Assembly (NCBI GenBank): GCA_963556695.1
Contig: CAUWAG010000010.1
Coordinates: forward strand, 3,348,001 to 3,412,000
Reading direction: 5' to 3'
Length of the DNA: 64,000 bases
Origin: Anthostomella pinea
Taxonomy: Eukaryota; Ascomycota; Sordariomycetes; Xylariales; Xylariaceae
Shown here piece after piece: positions 45,556-57,700 of this stretch. The translations under genes and the position numbers were made by a program. The number at the start of each line of letters is the position of its first letter. Within the stretch, counting starts at the first letter, position 1. The notes below the pieces were generated by a model, which saw only the letters and a program-made list of their open reading frames with translations, had not been told where the DNA came from and ran no database searches.

Positions 45556-45563
45556 GCCACCGG

Positions 45564-46602
45564 GACACCAAGGATTCAAGCGCAGCTAGTCAGCTGATCG
45601 GATACCCCCAGCGTCGGAAACACGAACAGTTACCAGTTGCCTCGTATGCACTGGGTAGTGTCACGGGGCAGATACAAGCACAGGACGAAGATGCCCATCA
45701 ATCACTCGTATTGTACAAAAAAAATACTTCCATCCCTGTTGATCGGGTGCTTCTTGCATGACCTCATATGCTGCTGATAGTATCATCGACATGCAACGGA
45801 CTGCCTCGTTTTTGACAAGAACATGAGCCTACCTCATCAAGCAAGCACATTTTCCTGCGGCCAATACGGCGAATCCTCTCCTCAGATAAAAGGCCACACC
45901 CAACCCATCCGCGCCACCCTTCCTACAGGACAATCGATCTCAAACCCCCATAATTGTAAGTAACACGAGCAATTGGCGAGGCGGATTACGGTACTCTAGG
46001 AGCCACCGGTTCGTGGTTTTGCCACAATACGTAGGATCTCGCCTCTTCGGTGGCGGAGTCGTCGAGACCTCGGCATTATACGAAGTCGTCCGAAGTTTTG
46101 CATTGAATGCAATGTTAATCTACTCACCACCGGCTAATACATCCCCGAGGGGCCGGTCCAGCCTTAATGCGCCGAGGGCATCCTGGTGAAGAACAAATCG
46201 GCAAAAACAGCATCCTGCAAATATGCACTAGACCTATGTCTCCTGTGTGTCTATCCGGTCTAATCTAGCTTCTCTAGAAGACACGCGATGCTTTGGTAAC
46301 CTACCACCTTTAGCATGCTGTTGGTTTGAACCTTCAAGAGGCCTCATTACATGCCCCTATTTCTCTGAAATGGGATCCCATGCAGCCGAGAGGTTGAAGT
46401 CCATCTTCTCAACGTGGTAATCCAGCCCGCAACAAAGTGACAGGACGATGTGTCGCTATACTAATGTTGCACGTCGTATATGATGGTGGCGGCGTTCGGA
46501 CGGAATCGAGGACGCCTTCCCTCGACAGTGACGTCCTTCATCATCCTGCTTCATATTAGATCGAGTGCCGATAAGGTTGGTCCTTCGACGCTTGAATTTT
46601 AT
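45564..46602. other. intergenic; possible last exon of the AIG2-like gene
   Basis: About 1 kb without a gene of its own. Its right end (46461-46533) may be a terminal exon of the AIG2-like gene, see that entry. The rest shows nothing I can name. Confidence 0.4.
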
Positions 46603-47414
46603 TCACTTACAGACATCAGCTTCTTTCTCGTCGGCGTCAACCCGCTGGGGAGAGAAGTGATCGCTATCCTCAAAACCGTAGTCTTCTCGGGTCCACCGCT
46701 TCATCTTCTCCGTCCGGAACTCCTCGAAATCCCACTCGCGATCCTCCAGTTTTTCCGGCTGATTGAAGACATAGACCTCGCATTCGACCTCTTTGCCCTC
46801 GATGTTGCCTTGTCCCTTGCTGTCACCAACCTCAGACAGTAGGCGTATCTTGACCTTCTCGCGATCGTACTCCATTCCCTCGAATTGATCGAGGTGGTAC
46901 ATGTTTGCATCGGTCAGTCCCGTCACGTACACGCCTCTAATCTCGTGCTCTGGGTCGGGTGTGATGCCGGGGTATTCTGCGTGCTTGATTCGTCTGTACG
47001 GCTTCAAGGTCAGTAGCTATCCGAGGGTGATGATACCTTGGGCCGCCAAGCTGCTCCGACAGCAACCGCCAAAGAGAATTATACATGCTGCCCACAAGAA
47101 GCTGTTGGTAGACTAACCGACGACAATATCCATGGAGAATCGCTGGTTGAAAGTTATGGAGGCTTTTCAGAAACGGCACGCTCTCGGTAGAAGCTCGGTA
47201 GCACACGGTGAAGAACACCTCTGCAGCCATCTAGCAACTTGTAAGTAAGGTGGTGATGGTGCGTGCTGCGTCGAGGAGTGCCTTACCAACGTGCCTGGAA
47301 ACAATCAGCAATATGCCAGGAGTGAATAAATGTGATCAATGAGGTAGGCAATCTGACCGTAGAAGAAGGCCGCATGCGTGCGATCTGGAGCACCAGCTTG
47401 TGAATCAGACATCC
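46603..47414 (-). CDS. AIG2-like gamma-glutamylcyclotransferase family protein
   Basis: Member of the AIG2/GGCT-like fold, which releases 5-oxoproline from gamma-glutamyl peptides. The exact substrate here is unknown. It is spliced from four exons: MSDSQAGAPDRTHAAFFYG, with FFYGTL being the N-terminal substrate-binding loop; AAEVFFTVCYRASTESVPF and FQPAILHGYCRR; then RIKHAEYPGITPDPEHEIRG, VYVTGLTDANMYHLDQFEGM with the catalytic Glu expected in DQFEG, and EVYVFNQPEKLEDREWDFEE. The end is uncertain. Unspliced, it stops at 46603 after EADVCK. However, GTAAGTG lies right at that point and an acceptor (CTAAT branch, GCAG) at about 46533 opens another 27 residues to a TAG at 46461. It is convergent with nothing nearby and divergent from TRA1. 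Confidence 0.82.
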
Positions 47415-48789
47415 TGACCGAAAGACTTTGTTGTCAGGTTCATATGCCCTATCTCAGGTCAGCGGTGGCGCTATGGTTGCCAGCGATTGTCGTTGCTTAG
47501 GTACTCAAGCTGGACCGTGCCAGGTTCTCCTCAAATCAGGGTTGTGGAGGTGCTGATAGAGTTCGACGGACTGAGTATCGACCGTGAGGTATAGACTGGG
47601 AGAGGGAACAAAGGTAGTGCGAATCCGCGAAAGAGTGTGCTGATAGTTGCTCTCTTTCCTACAACACGAGAAACCTGATGTATGAGTATTCCCCTGCGCC
47701 TGGAAAGGACATTCGCCAGTGCCTGATACCTTATTACCTGGTAGGTGCCGGCGTTGAGGCATCGACTGATCCTTATCAGGGTCCTCCGATCCCGGCACGC
47801 AACTGACAAAATAAATGAGACGACCGTAAATTCCCACCAAAACTCGCTTACTCATTTGTACAACCAGCAAGCGATGAAAATATTTAAAAATAAGCGGGAA
47901 GTGACTAGAAATAGAGAATTAATCCACGAACATGCCTATTAGCTTGTAAAAAATGTACAAGTATTTTATCGCTAAGTTATGTCCTGTCGAAGTCAGGTAG
48001 TAGAAATCGCACCTATTCAAGGTGCTGTGGATTATTGTGGCTGTCTCATTTGTTATGTCCGGGTCCTGCCGACGATCACAGGCGGGAGCGTCAGTGTGCA
48101 AGTGGGTACTCGAGGTCTAATAAGGTCCACTCCATACCACCGGGTGGGGAGCTCCGAGCTAGGTATCCAGTGCCGCGGGTATGGCCATATAAGACCAGAC
48201 CAGACCGTACGTCGGCTACTAGGTATCCAATCAAATCGCAGGCTGCTGCTCAGGGACATTCCCCTCACCAATCACAAGCCGAGTTTGCACGGAAAAACTA
48301 TTCAGCCTAGCCTTGTGCATGTACGAGTTGGCAACTGAGGCGCCCGCCGCCTCCAACTCAATCACTTTCCAGGTTGCGTCGCGCATCGACTTTTCGCCCG
48401 GTCCCCCAATCGCCATATGCGTGGAGGAGCTGCAGCAGCCTCGTTTCTACCACTGACACCAATTCACCTGCAGAACCTGGGGCAGCCCTCGTTCGTTCGC
48501 AGCCTTCTACTACTTATTAATTCGTGATACCCCTCAATTCTCTTCCCCGCTGCTGCTGCTGTTGTCATCTGCAGTGTAGGCTGCCGTCCTTTCTCTACGA
48601 GCCCGTCCCAGTATCCGTCGCATCGCCTCTTTGGGGTATCCCAAGACGCCCTCCTCCTCTCTCCTACTTCGATGGCCGCCACATCGAGTCGGACCTTCCA
48701 ATTTATACAACAGTGCGGCTGGATGTCGTTCTTCAGCTGCGCATGATCATTTACTTGCCAGTTACTGCGCACATGCGGGGGCCGCGGTC
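47415..48789. other. divergent promoter region AIG2-like / TRA1
   Basis: About 1.4 kb between divergent genes. A CTG/TGC repeat (GCTGCTGCTGCTGTTG) lies near 48550 and a pyrimidine-rich tract just before TRA1. No gene is seen. Confidence 0.5.
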
Positions 48790-51700
48790 ATGGCAGCACA
48801 GCTTGAGGATATGCTCAAGAGATTGAGTACTCCGGAAACTGGTAAGTTCCCCAGCAAGTTCCATACCGATGGGCTTCCATATTCCATCTACCAATCACTG
48901 TCTACAAGCTTGGTTGCATTAGTCCGTATTTATACTGACTCTTTTCTGTGCAGATTCCAAGTCCAAGCTAGATGCTGCTACCACGCTGCGTGATGGCCTC
49001 GACCATTACACCAATGGACCCAACTATACCATATTCCTCCAGCGAGTGATGCCGGTGTTCCTGACCATACTTCGAGGACCATGTCTGTTCCAAAGTACAT
49101 CGCCGGAGCAGGTAGGAAGGCCCTTTGCTTAGTTCGGGGAATATCTAGTGACTTATGGCTTAGAAACTCCGAAACTGCATCCTCGAGATCCTCCACCGTC
49201 TACCAACAAACCAGACACCGCCCGAACCTTTCGAGCCCTTTGCGGTGGAGGTAGTTGACCTCCTGATGAGCCTGGTGCTTACTGATAACGAAGACAATGC
49301 CACACTTTGTGTCAAAATTATATCCGACATCATGCGACACCAGCCGAAAACCCTACACGACAAGGTCCAGTCATTCTTGAATCTTATCCAGGAGCTCTTC
49401 GAACAGATGGAGAAGGTTGTATGGGAACAATTGGACAGTACGGCTATACCGTCCAATGCGTCAGGGCCACCATCCACGCCGGGTAGCACGCAGACCAACT
49501 TCCAGTCCCCTCGACCGGGATCCCCAGTTGCCTCAGTCACAGATCTTGGTCAAGATCTACAGCAGCAGAGTCGGCCATTGTTGAAGGGAATGCAATCGTT
49601 CAAGGTCTTGTCAGAATGCCCGATCATTGTCGTTTCAGTATTCCAGACATACCGAAGCATCATTCAGCAGAACGTCAAGGCATTCGTGCCCCTGATCAAG
49701 GCTGTGCTTTGCCTTCAAGCGAAGGCCCAGAAGCAAGCCCATGCGGAGGCCAAGGCGAGAGGCACGGTCTTCTCTGGCGTGAGCCCCAGCATCAAAAATC
49801 GTGCCGCGTTTGGCGAGTTCATCACGGCCCAGGTCAAGACGATGAGTTTCTTGGCGTACCTGCTCCGCCAATACTCCAGTCAGCTTGCCGACTTTTTACC
49901 TACGCTGCCGGAGATTGTCGTTCGTCTCCTGAAGGACTGCCCGAGGGAGAAGTCTGCCGCACGCAAGGAGTTGTTAGTAGCAATCCGCCATATCATTAAC
50001 TTCAATTTCCGCAAGATCTTTCTGCCCAAGATCGACGAGCTCCTAGAGGAGAAGACTCTGATTGGCGATGGACTGACCGTCTATGATACCATGAGACCAT
50101 TGGCGTATAGTATGCTGGCCGATCTCATTCATCATGTCCGTGATTCGCTTCAACCCGAACAGATCCGGAAGACGGTTGAGGTCTACACCAAGAATCTGCA
50201 GGACAACTTTCCAGGCACTAGCTTTCAAACCATGAGTGCCAAGCTGTTGTTGAACATGGCAGAATGCATCGCCAAAATGCCGAACAAAGTCGATGCCCGA
50301 CATCATCTGCTGATGATTCTTAATGCCATTGGCGACAAATTCGCCGCAATGAATCGACAGTATCCCAACGCTGTCAAACTCTCCAAGCTTTACGCCCAGC
50401 AAGCTGCGGATCACACCCGCGACACGTACTTGGCGGACAAAGAGCACCGTCCTGAGTGGGACGAGACCGATATCTTCATGGCAACGCCAATCAAGACCTC
50501 CAATCCTCGCGACCGCGGTGCTGATCCTGTGGCCGACAACAAGTTCTTGTTCAAAAACCTCATGAATGGTCTCAAGAACACATTTTATCAGCTGAAAGCT
50601 TGCAATGCGCCTTTGCAGGTAGACCCAGTCAATGCGCCCACACACTGGCAAGATGTTTCTTACGGCTTCACGGCCGAGGAAGTTAAAGTCGTCGTCAAGT
50701 TGCTCCGGGAAGGCGCATACGTTTTCCGCTACTACGAGATTGAGAAGCCGGCAGCAGAGTCACAATATGCATCGCCGGTAGAGTACATGGCGAACTTCTA
50801 CATGGTGTCGAGCAGCAAAGAGGAGAAGGAACTCTTGGAGACATTTGCCACAGTCTTCCACTGCATTGATCCGGCCACGTTCCATGAGGTCTTCCAACAA
50901 GAAATCCCACGTCTTTATGAGATGATCTTCGAGCACACAGCACTCTTACATATCCCCCAATTCTTTCTGGCGAGTGAAGCAACATCGCCGAGCTTCTGTG
51001 GAATGCTCCTCAAATTCCTCATGGAGCGGATTGACGATGTCGGGTCTGCGGATGTCAAGAAATCCTCGATCCTGCTCCGCCTGTTCAAGCTCGCCTTCAT
51101 GGCAGTCACCCTCTTCGCGCAACAGAACGAGCAGGTCTTGCTTCCTCACGTCGTAGACATTGTCACCAAGTCTATCGACCTATCGACCAAGGCGGAAGAG
51201 CCAATGAACTACTTTCTTTTGCTCCGGTCCTTATTCAGAAGCATTGGGGGTGGAAAGTTCGAGCATCTCTACAAGCAAATCCTCCCCCTGCTTGAGATGC
51301 TGCTCGACGTTCTCAATAACCTCCTCATGGCTGCGAGGAAACCGGCAGAGCGGGACCTGTACGTTGAGCTATGTCTCACGGTCCCGGCTCGCCTCAGCAA
51401 CCTCCTACCGCACCTGAGCTTCTTAATGAGACCCTTGGTCGTGGCTCTTCGTGCTGGAACGGATCTTGTAGGCCAGGGGTTACGCACTCTTGAGCTCTGT
51501 GTCGATAACCTTACGGCGGATTACCTGGATCCTATTATGGCACCGGTCATCGAGGAGCTCATGAACGCCCTGTTTGAGCACCTGAAGCCACACCCATATA
51601 GCCATTTCCATGCCCACACTACGATGCGCATTCTTGGTAAGCTAGGTGGCCGGAACCGCAAGTTCATGACCGAGACACTCCCGGTGAATTACCAGAAGTA

Positions 51701-54700
51701 TGCCGATGACCCATCGAGCTTCGACGTGCGACTCATTGGTTCGAAGAGAGACCGGGCGTTCCCAGCCGACCTCGGTATTGATTTCGCGATCCGGAAACTG
51801 ATGGAGGTGCCCAAGCCGTCAAAGGTCACTTCGACGAAGCAATTGGATGGCTACTACAAGAAACAGGCTTTGCAGTTCATCAAGGCTCAACTGAAGCTAC
51901 GTATCGGTCTCGATCATCTGCCCGAAGACCTTCCGCGGCTTGTCCGGCTACAGGCGCAAGATCTCCTCGCCCGGAAACCAGCGGCAGACTTCTCTGCATT
52001 CGATACTTCCGACCGGGAGCGATCCGTCGTGAAGAAAGACGAGCAGGATGAGGTTATGAAGCGTCTGATCAAGGCCGTCATGTTTGCTGAATCTTTGCCT
52101 GAGTTCCGGGAGGAAGCAGACGTGTTCCTGATGAACATATGCAGGCACTTCACGATCGTCGAAGTTGGCCGCGGACTGGTGGACACCAAGAAGGAAATGA
52201 GTCCCTTCGATCCAAAAGCTGGCGAAGGCCCGCTCTTCATTGACACACGCATTCTAGCAGATGCCATTGTTGAGTCCCTCGCGTCTGACCTACCAGATGT
52301 TCGCGATGCAGCAGTGCGGGCTGTACGAGCTGTCTATGACTCGACCGTGACTATCTTTGGATCTGAGAGGCAAGTCGGTCGGCTAGGATTCTTCAACCAC
52401 CTCAGCAAGACATTCTGCCACGCCTGTTACGAGGAAGAATGGTACACAAAGGCCGGCGGTAGTCTCGGTATCAGGTACCTCTTGGTCGATGTGGACCTTG
52501 GAGATGCTTGGGTCCTCAACAAGCAGTTGGACTTCATCAAGGCATTGATGTATGTCATCAAGGACATGCCACAAGACTTGCCCGAAAAGACCCGGAGTTC
52601 TGCCCAGATCACACTGGAAGCTCTCTTGGCAAGAGTGACGAAAGACGTGAACAAGGAAGATGCACTGCCCACAGCTACGCAATCTGGCCAGTCGCAACGC
52701 CGGCCTGCCGGCCTCCCTCAGATTTGTACCCTGTTCAATGATGAGCTCTCCCACATGAACAAGCATGTCCGAGGAACAGCAAAGCGGTCGCTTGAGCTCA
52801 TTGCTGCTGCGACAAAGACTGAGATCTGGGAACTCGTCGAGCCATGCAAGGAACGCCTATTGCAGCCAATTTTCGCGAAACCACTGCGAGCCTTGCCTTT
52901 TTCTACGCAGATTGGGTATATTGACGCTATTGCGTACTATATGAGCCTGCGGAATGACCTAATCTCTTTCGACGATAACCTGAATCGGCTACTAATGGAA
53001 TCGCTAGCTTTAGCTGATGCGACAGACGAGTCATTGGCCGGCAAGCCCCAGGAGTTTCGAACTCACGAATCCATTGTTAATCTCAGGGTGGCCTGTATCA
53101 AGATTCTCAACAGGGCTATGGCATTCGACGACTTCCAAAAGGGTCAGAACAATCCAACTCGAATCAAAATTGTGTCAGTCTTCTTCAAGTGCCTGTACTC
53201 GGAGTCTAAGCCTACGATCGAGGCTGCCAATGAATCCCTGAAAGCTGTACTCTCCCAGACGAACAAATTGCCCAAAGATCTATTGCAACAAGGTCTTCGT
53301 CCTGTACTAGCTAACCTCCAGGATCCCAAACGGCTAAGCACTCATGGATTAGACAATCTTGCGCGACTTCTCCGTCTGCTCACGACATACTTCAAGGTAG
53401 AAATCGGATCGCGACTTCTGGACCACATCAAGGTCCTCGCAGAACCGAATCTACTGCAGCAAATTTCATTCACGTTTTTCGAACAGAATAACCAGATGAA
53501 GGTCATTTCCGCCGTGTTCAACATCTTCCATCTCCTCCCGCCTGCGGCAGAGCAGTTCAAAGAGCGGCTGATCGACACTTGCCTAGAACTCGAGGAGAAA
53601 CTGCGGCGAACCCACCACAGCCCTTTCCGACCCCCTCTGTATAAATATCTCAACCGGTACCCCAGTGAGATCTGGACATTCCTGCTCACCAGACTAGAGG
53701 ACCTTAGATATGGCCGGTTCCTATCTCAAGTTCTGCTGCATCCAGATAGCAAGCCACTCCGGGACTATGCGACTGCCAACGTGGAAGGGTTGATTTCCTC
53801 ATGCAGCCAGATCATCAATGCTGCTAAGGAGACTCGGTTCGTGGCTGCCATCAACACCATCAATGTCCTCAACTCTCTCAGCCAGCACACCGGGAACCAG
53901 AGTTGGGTGGAGAAGAAGGAGACAATAACCTGGCTGAAACAAATTGGCAAGGACTTGGAACGCCACCTTCGAATCAACGGCCTCCCTCCCAGCTTGCGAC
54001 TCCCCGCTGACCAAGCAGCTGATCAACTAATGGGCATACTCACGAAATCGTTGACACTGAATCCTGGAGACTTGGATTCGCTTTTCGCTCTGATAGAACC
54101 CCTCACTTCCGAGGAACTTCGGGTCACGCCATCCGTTTTGTCGTATCTCTACAAGCACGTCATCTGTTGCCACTCCGTCGATTTCTGGAAATCCGTCGTA
54201 CTCCGGTGTCTCGACATCTACGCAGGGAAGAATGTCAGCCAGAGAACCAAGTGCTTTGTACTTCGCAACATCGTCAATCCAATTGTGGCGATGGACGTGA
54301 TGCGGCATTGGAACGTACCAAACCAGCCAAGGGCGACGGGACTAATGGACAAGTCCATCATTGAATCGATCAACGTCAAGGTTTGGAAGGTCAACCTTGG
54401 CGACCCTCAGGAAGACCTCGCGCAGCCGGGCATCGATCATACGCGCATGGAAGTATTGCAGCTTTCTGCAATGTTGGTCAAATATCACTACGCCATACTC
54501 CAGGATCTCAGGAAAGATATCATTAAGTTTGGTTGGACCTACATCCGGTTGGATGACGTGATCAACAAGCATGCCGCTTACGTCGTCATTGGTTATTTCA
54601 TTGCGCACTACGAGACCCCTCCCAAGATCGTGACCCAGGTCTATTACTCGCTTCTTCGGACGAATCAGAACGAAGGGCGCGCGCTTGTCACGCAAGCTCT

Positions 54701-57700
54701 CGAGTTGATGGCCCCGGTCCTGCCCAAACGATGTAATGCATCGCCTGGCGACCGCAATGCTGTATGGGCTATGGCGCCGCGACGCATCTTGGCTGAGGAG
54801 GGTCAGAATGCTCAGCAGATGACCAGTATATTCCACTTTCTCGTCAGACATCCCGATCTCTTCTACGAATCAAGGGACAAGTTCGCTCTATTGATCATCA
54901 CGTCGCTCCGAAAGGTATCCTCTCCGCAGACCTCTTCAAACGAGAGTAAGAAGCTTGCCTTGAATATGATGTGGTTGATATGGCAATGGGAGCAGAGACG
55001 TATCGAAGGCAAGCTCAGCGCTACCCCAAGATCTCTGTCCGAATCACCCAACTCGAGGAAGCGCAAGCTTGGAAGTGACCAACTCACCTCTTCGCCCCCT
55101 TCAGCTCGACAAACCGCCCAACTCGAGAGGAATGAGTTCCAGATCCCTCAAGGCTTCCGGCTCAAGATGATCAAGTATCTCATCGAGTTCATCGCACAGT
55201 TGAGCGAGAGGTACAAGCTACCTTCGGCTAAGCCAAGAGATGCAGCAGCAAACCCCGGAAATACGTTGCCACCTCAATCCACGGAGTTGTGCATGAAGGC
55301 GATGGCACTGCTTCACAACCTCCTACAACCTCAGTACTGGGGTGATCTCGATGTGGACTTGTTTCCCAACGTCACTGATGTGGTTTTGGCTAGCGATAAG
55401 ACCGCCAAGATCCTCAACGCGGACCCCGCTGATAAAGACAACTACGATGAGAAGTTCATCACCAACATCATCAACACCCTCCAAGTGGTGCGCATCATTC
55501 TCAGCTTCAAGTCGGACGAATGGATCCTGAAGAACATGCCGTCGGTTCAGAAGGTGCTCGAGAAGAGCTTGAAGTCGGAGAACCCAGAGGTGCAAGATTG
55601 TCTGCATTTTGCGGACAAGGCCTACGATGACAATCGCGAGATCAAGGCCACGGTCCAGCGGGTGCTCGATGCAGTGCCAGAAGACGTGCCAATGGAGGAT
55701 GCCGATGCGGAGGGCGAATCAGAAGCCCCTACGTCGGAAATCGTTACCTTCCTGTCTACCATCGCAACCGAGACACTGGCAGTGGCCAACTACGTTTCTG
55801 GGGTCAACATCCTGTGGTCTTTGGGCCAGAGCAAGCCTTCGATCATCGATCAGCACATCATCGCTCTTATGAAGGCGTTGCAGATGAAACTTGCACGAGA
55901 ACATGTGCAGCACTACACCAGCGTGGCCGCACATCAGATGACTACCAACGCATTGCGGCCGCCTGATCCCAGTGCACAGACTGGAGAATTATCACCCTAT
56001 GATCTCAACATTCAGACCGATCTGATGATCAAGGCTATTCAAGTGACTGCAATGCGCATGGAGACCCTCGCCGACAACCGACGGCCCTTTTTGAGCGTGT
56101 TGGCTACCCTCGTGGAGAAGTCGCAGCACATTCCACTCAACGAGAAGATCCTCGAAATGGTCGAAGGCTGGGTCTTCCGATCGGAAGGGACCTGGCCGAC
56201 ACTCAAGGAGAAAACAGCGGTACTGCACAAAATGCTTTGCTTTGAGCATCGCAGTGATCCGACGTTGTTGACCAAGTTTCTCGAATTGGTTATTCGCATT
56301 TATGAGGATCCCAAGGTCACGCGAACCGAGCTGACTGTGCGTATGGAGCATGCCTTCTTGATTGGTACCCGAGCACAGGACGTCGAGATGCGCAACCGGT
56401 TCCTGGCAATCTTCGACAAGAGTCTGTCCAAGACGGCTACTGCTCGCCTTTCATATGTCATCACAGCTCAGCACTGGGATACACTCGCCGATTCCTTTTG
56501 GCTTGCTCAAGCCACCCAACTTCTCTTCGGCGCTGTGGAGATGAATGCAAACATACAGATGCACCATGCAGATTTCCGTACCCTTCCCGCCTCCCTGGTG
56601 TTTGGGGCTTACTCTAAGGATTCCCGAGAGCCGACTTTGATGACTGACGACAAGTACGACACGTTCATGGCTAACCACCGACGATTCGTTATCGAGGTTG
56701 GCGATGTCAAAGTCCGAGATGTCATCGAGCCAATCGCCCAACTTCAGCACACGGACAGTAACCTCTCTCATGAGCTCTGGGTTGCCCTGTTCCCCATGTT
56801 CTGGTCTGCCACCGCCAAAGAAGAGAAGACCGATCTTCAGAAGGGCATGGTTGTGCTCCTCTCCAAGGACTACCATTCCCGCCAAATGGACAAGCGACCC
56901 AACGTTGTGCAGACCTTGTTGACAGGCGCTGCCAAGGCATGGCCAGAGTGCAAGATTCCACCGCACATTCTCAAGTTTGGTGCAAAGACATACGATGCCT
57001 GGTATACTGCCATGGTCCAGCTCGAAAACGCGGCCATCAAGCCGGAACTCGACTCTACTAACGTGAGGGAGAGTAATCTCGATGCGCTGGTTGAGCTGTA
57101 CTCTAGCCTCAAGGAAGATGACCTGTTCTACGGTACCTGGCGTCGGCGATGCCTGTACGTAGAGACCAACGCAGCCTTATCGTACGAGCAGACCGGCATG
57201 TGGGACAAGGCCCAGAAGCTGTACGAAGCCGCCCAGATCAAGGCTCGCACCGGAGCCATACCCTTTACGCAGGGAGAGTACATGCTCTGGGAGGATCATT
57301 GGATTCTTTGTGCTGAGAAGCTGCAGCAGTGGGAGATTTTGCAGGACTTTGCCAAGCATGAAAACCTGCAAGATCTTTTGCTAGAATGCGCCTGGAGAAA
57401 TATAGAGATGTGGCAGACCCAGGAGCATCGTGAAGGCTTGGACATGCTCATCAAGGGCGTCATGGATGCGCCAACCTCTCGGAGGTCGTTTTTCCAGGGT
57501 TTCATGTCGCTTCTCAAGTTCCACAACAAGCAGGAGACTGGACAGGACTTCTCCAGGGTCTGTGATGAGGCAATCCAGTTATCCATTCGGAAGTGGCATC
57601 AGCTGCCGAAGCGCTTGACCGCTGCGCATATACCTATGCTGCACAACTTCCAGCAACTCGTTGAACTTCACGACGCTAGTGTCATCTGCCAGAGCCTGGC

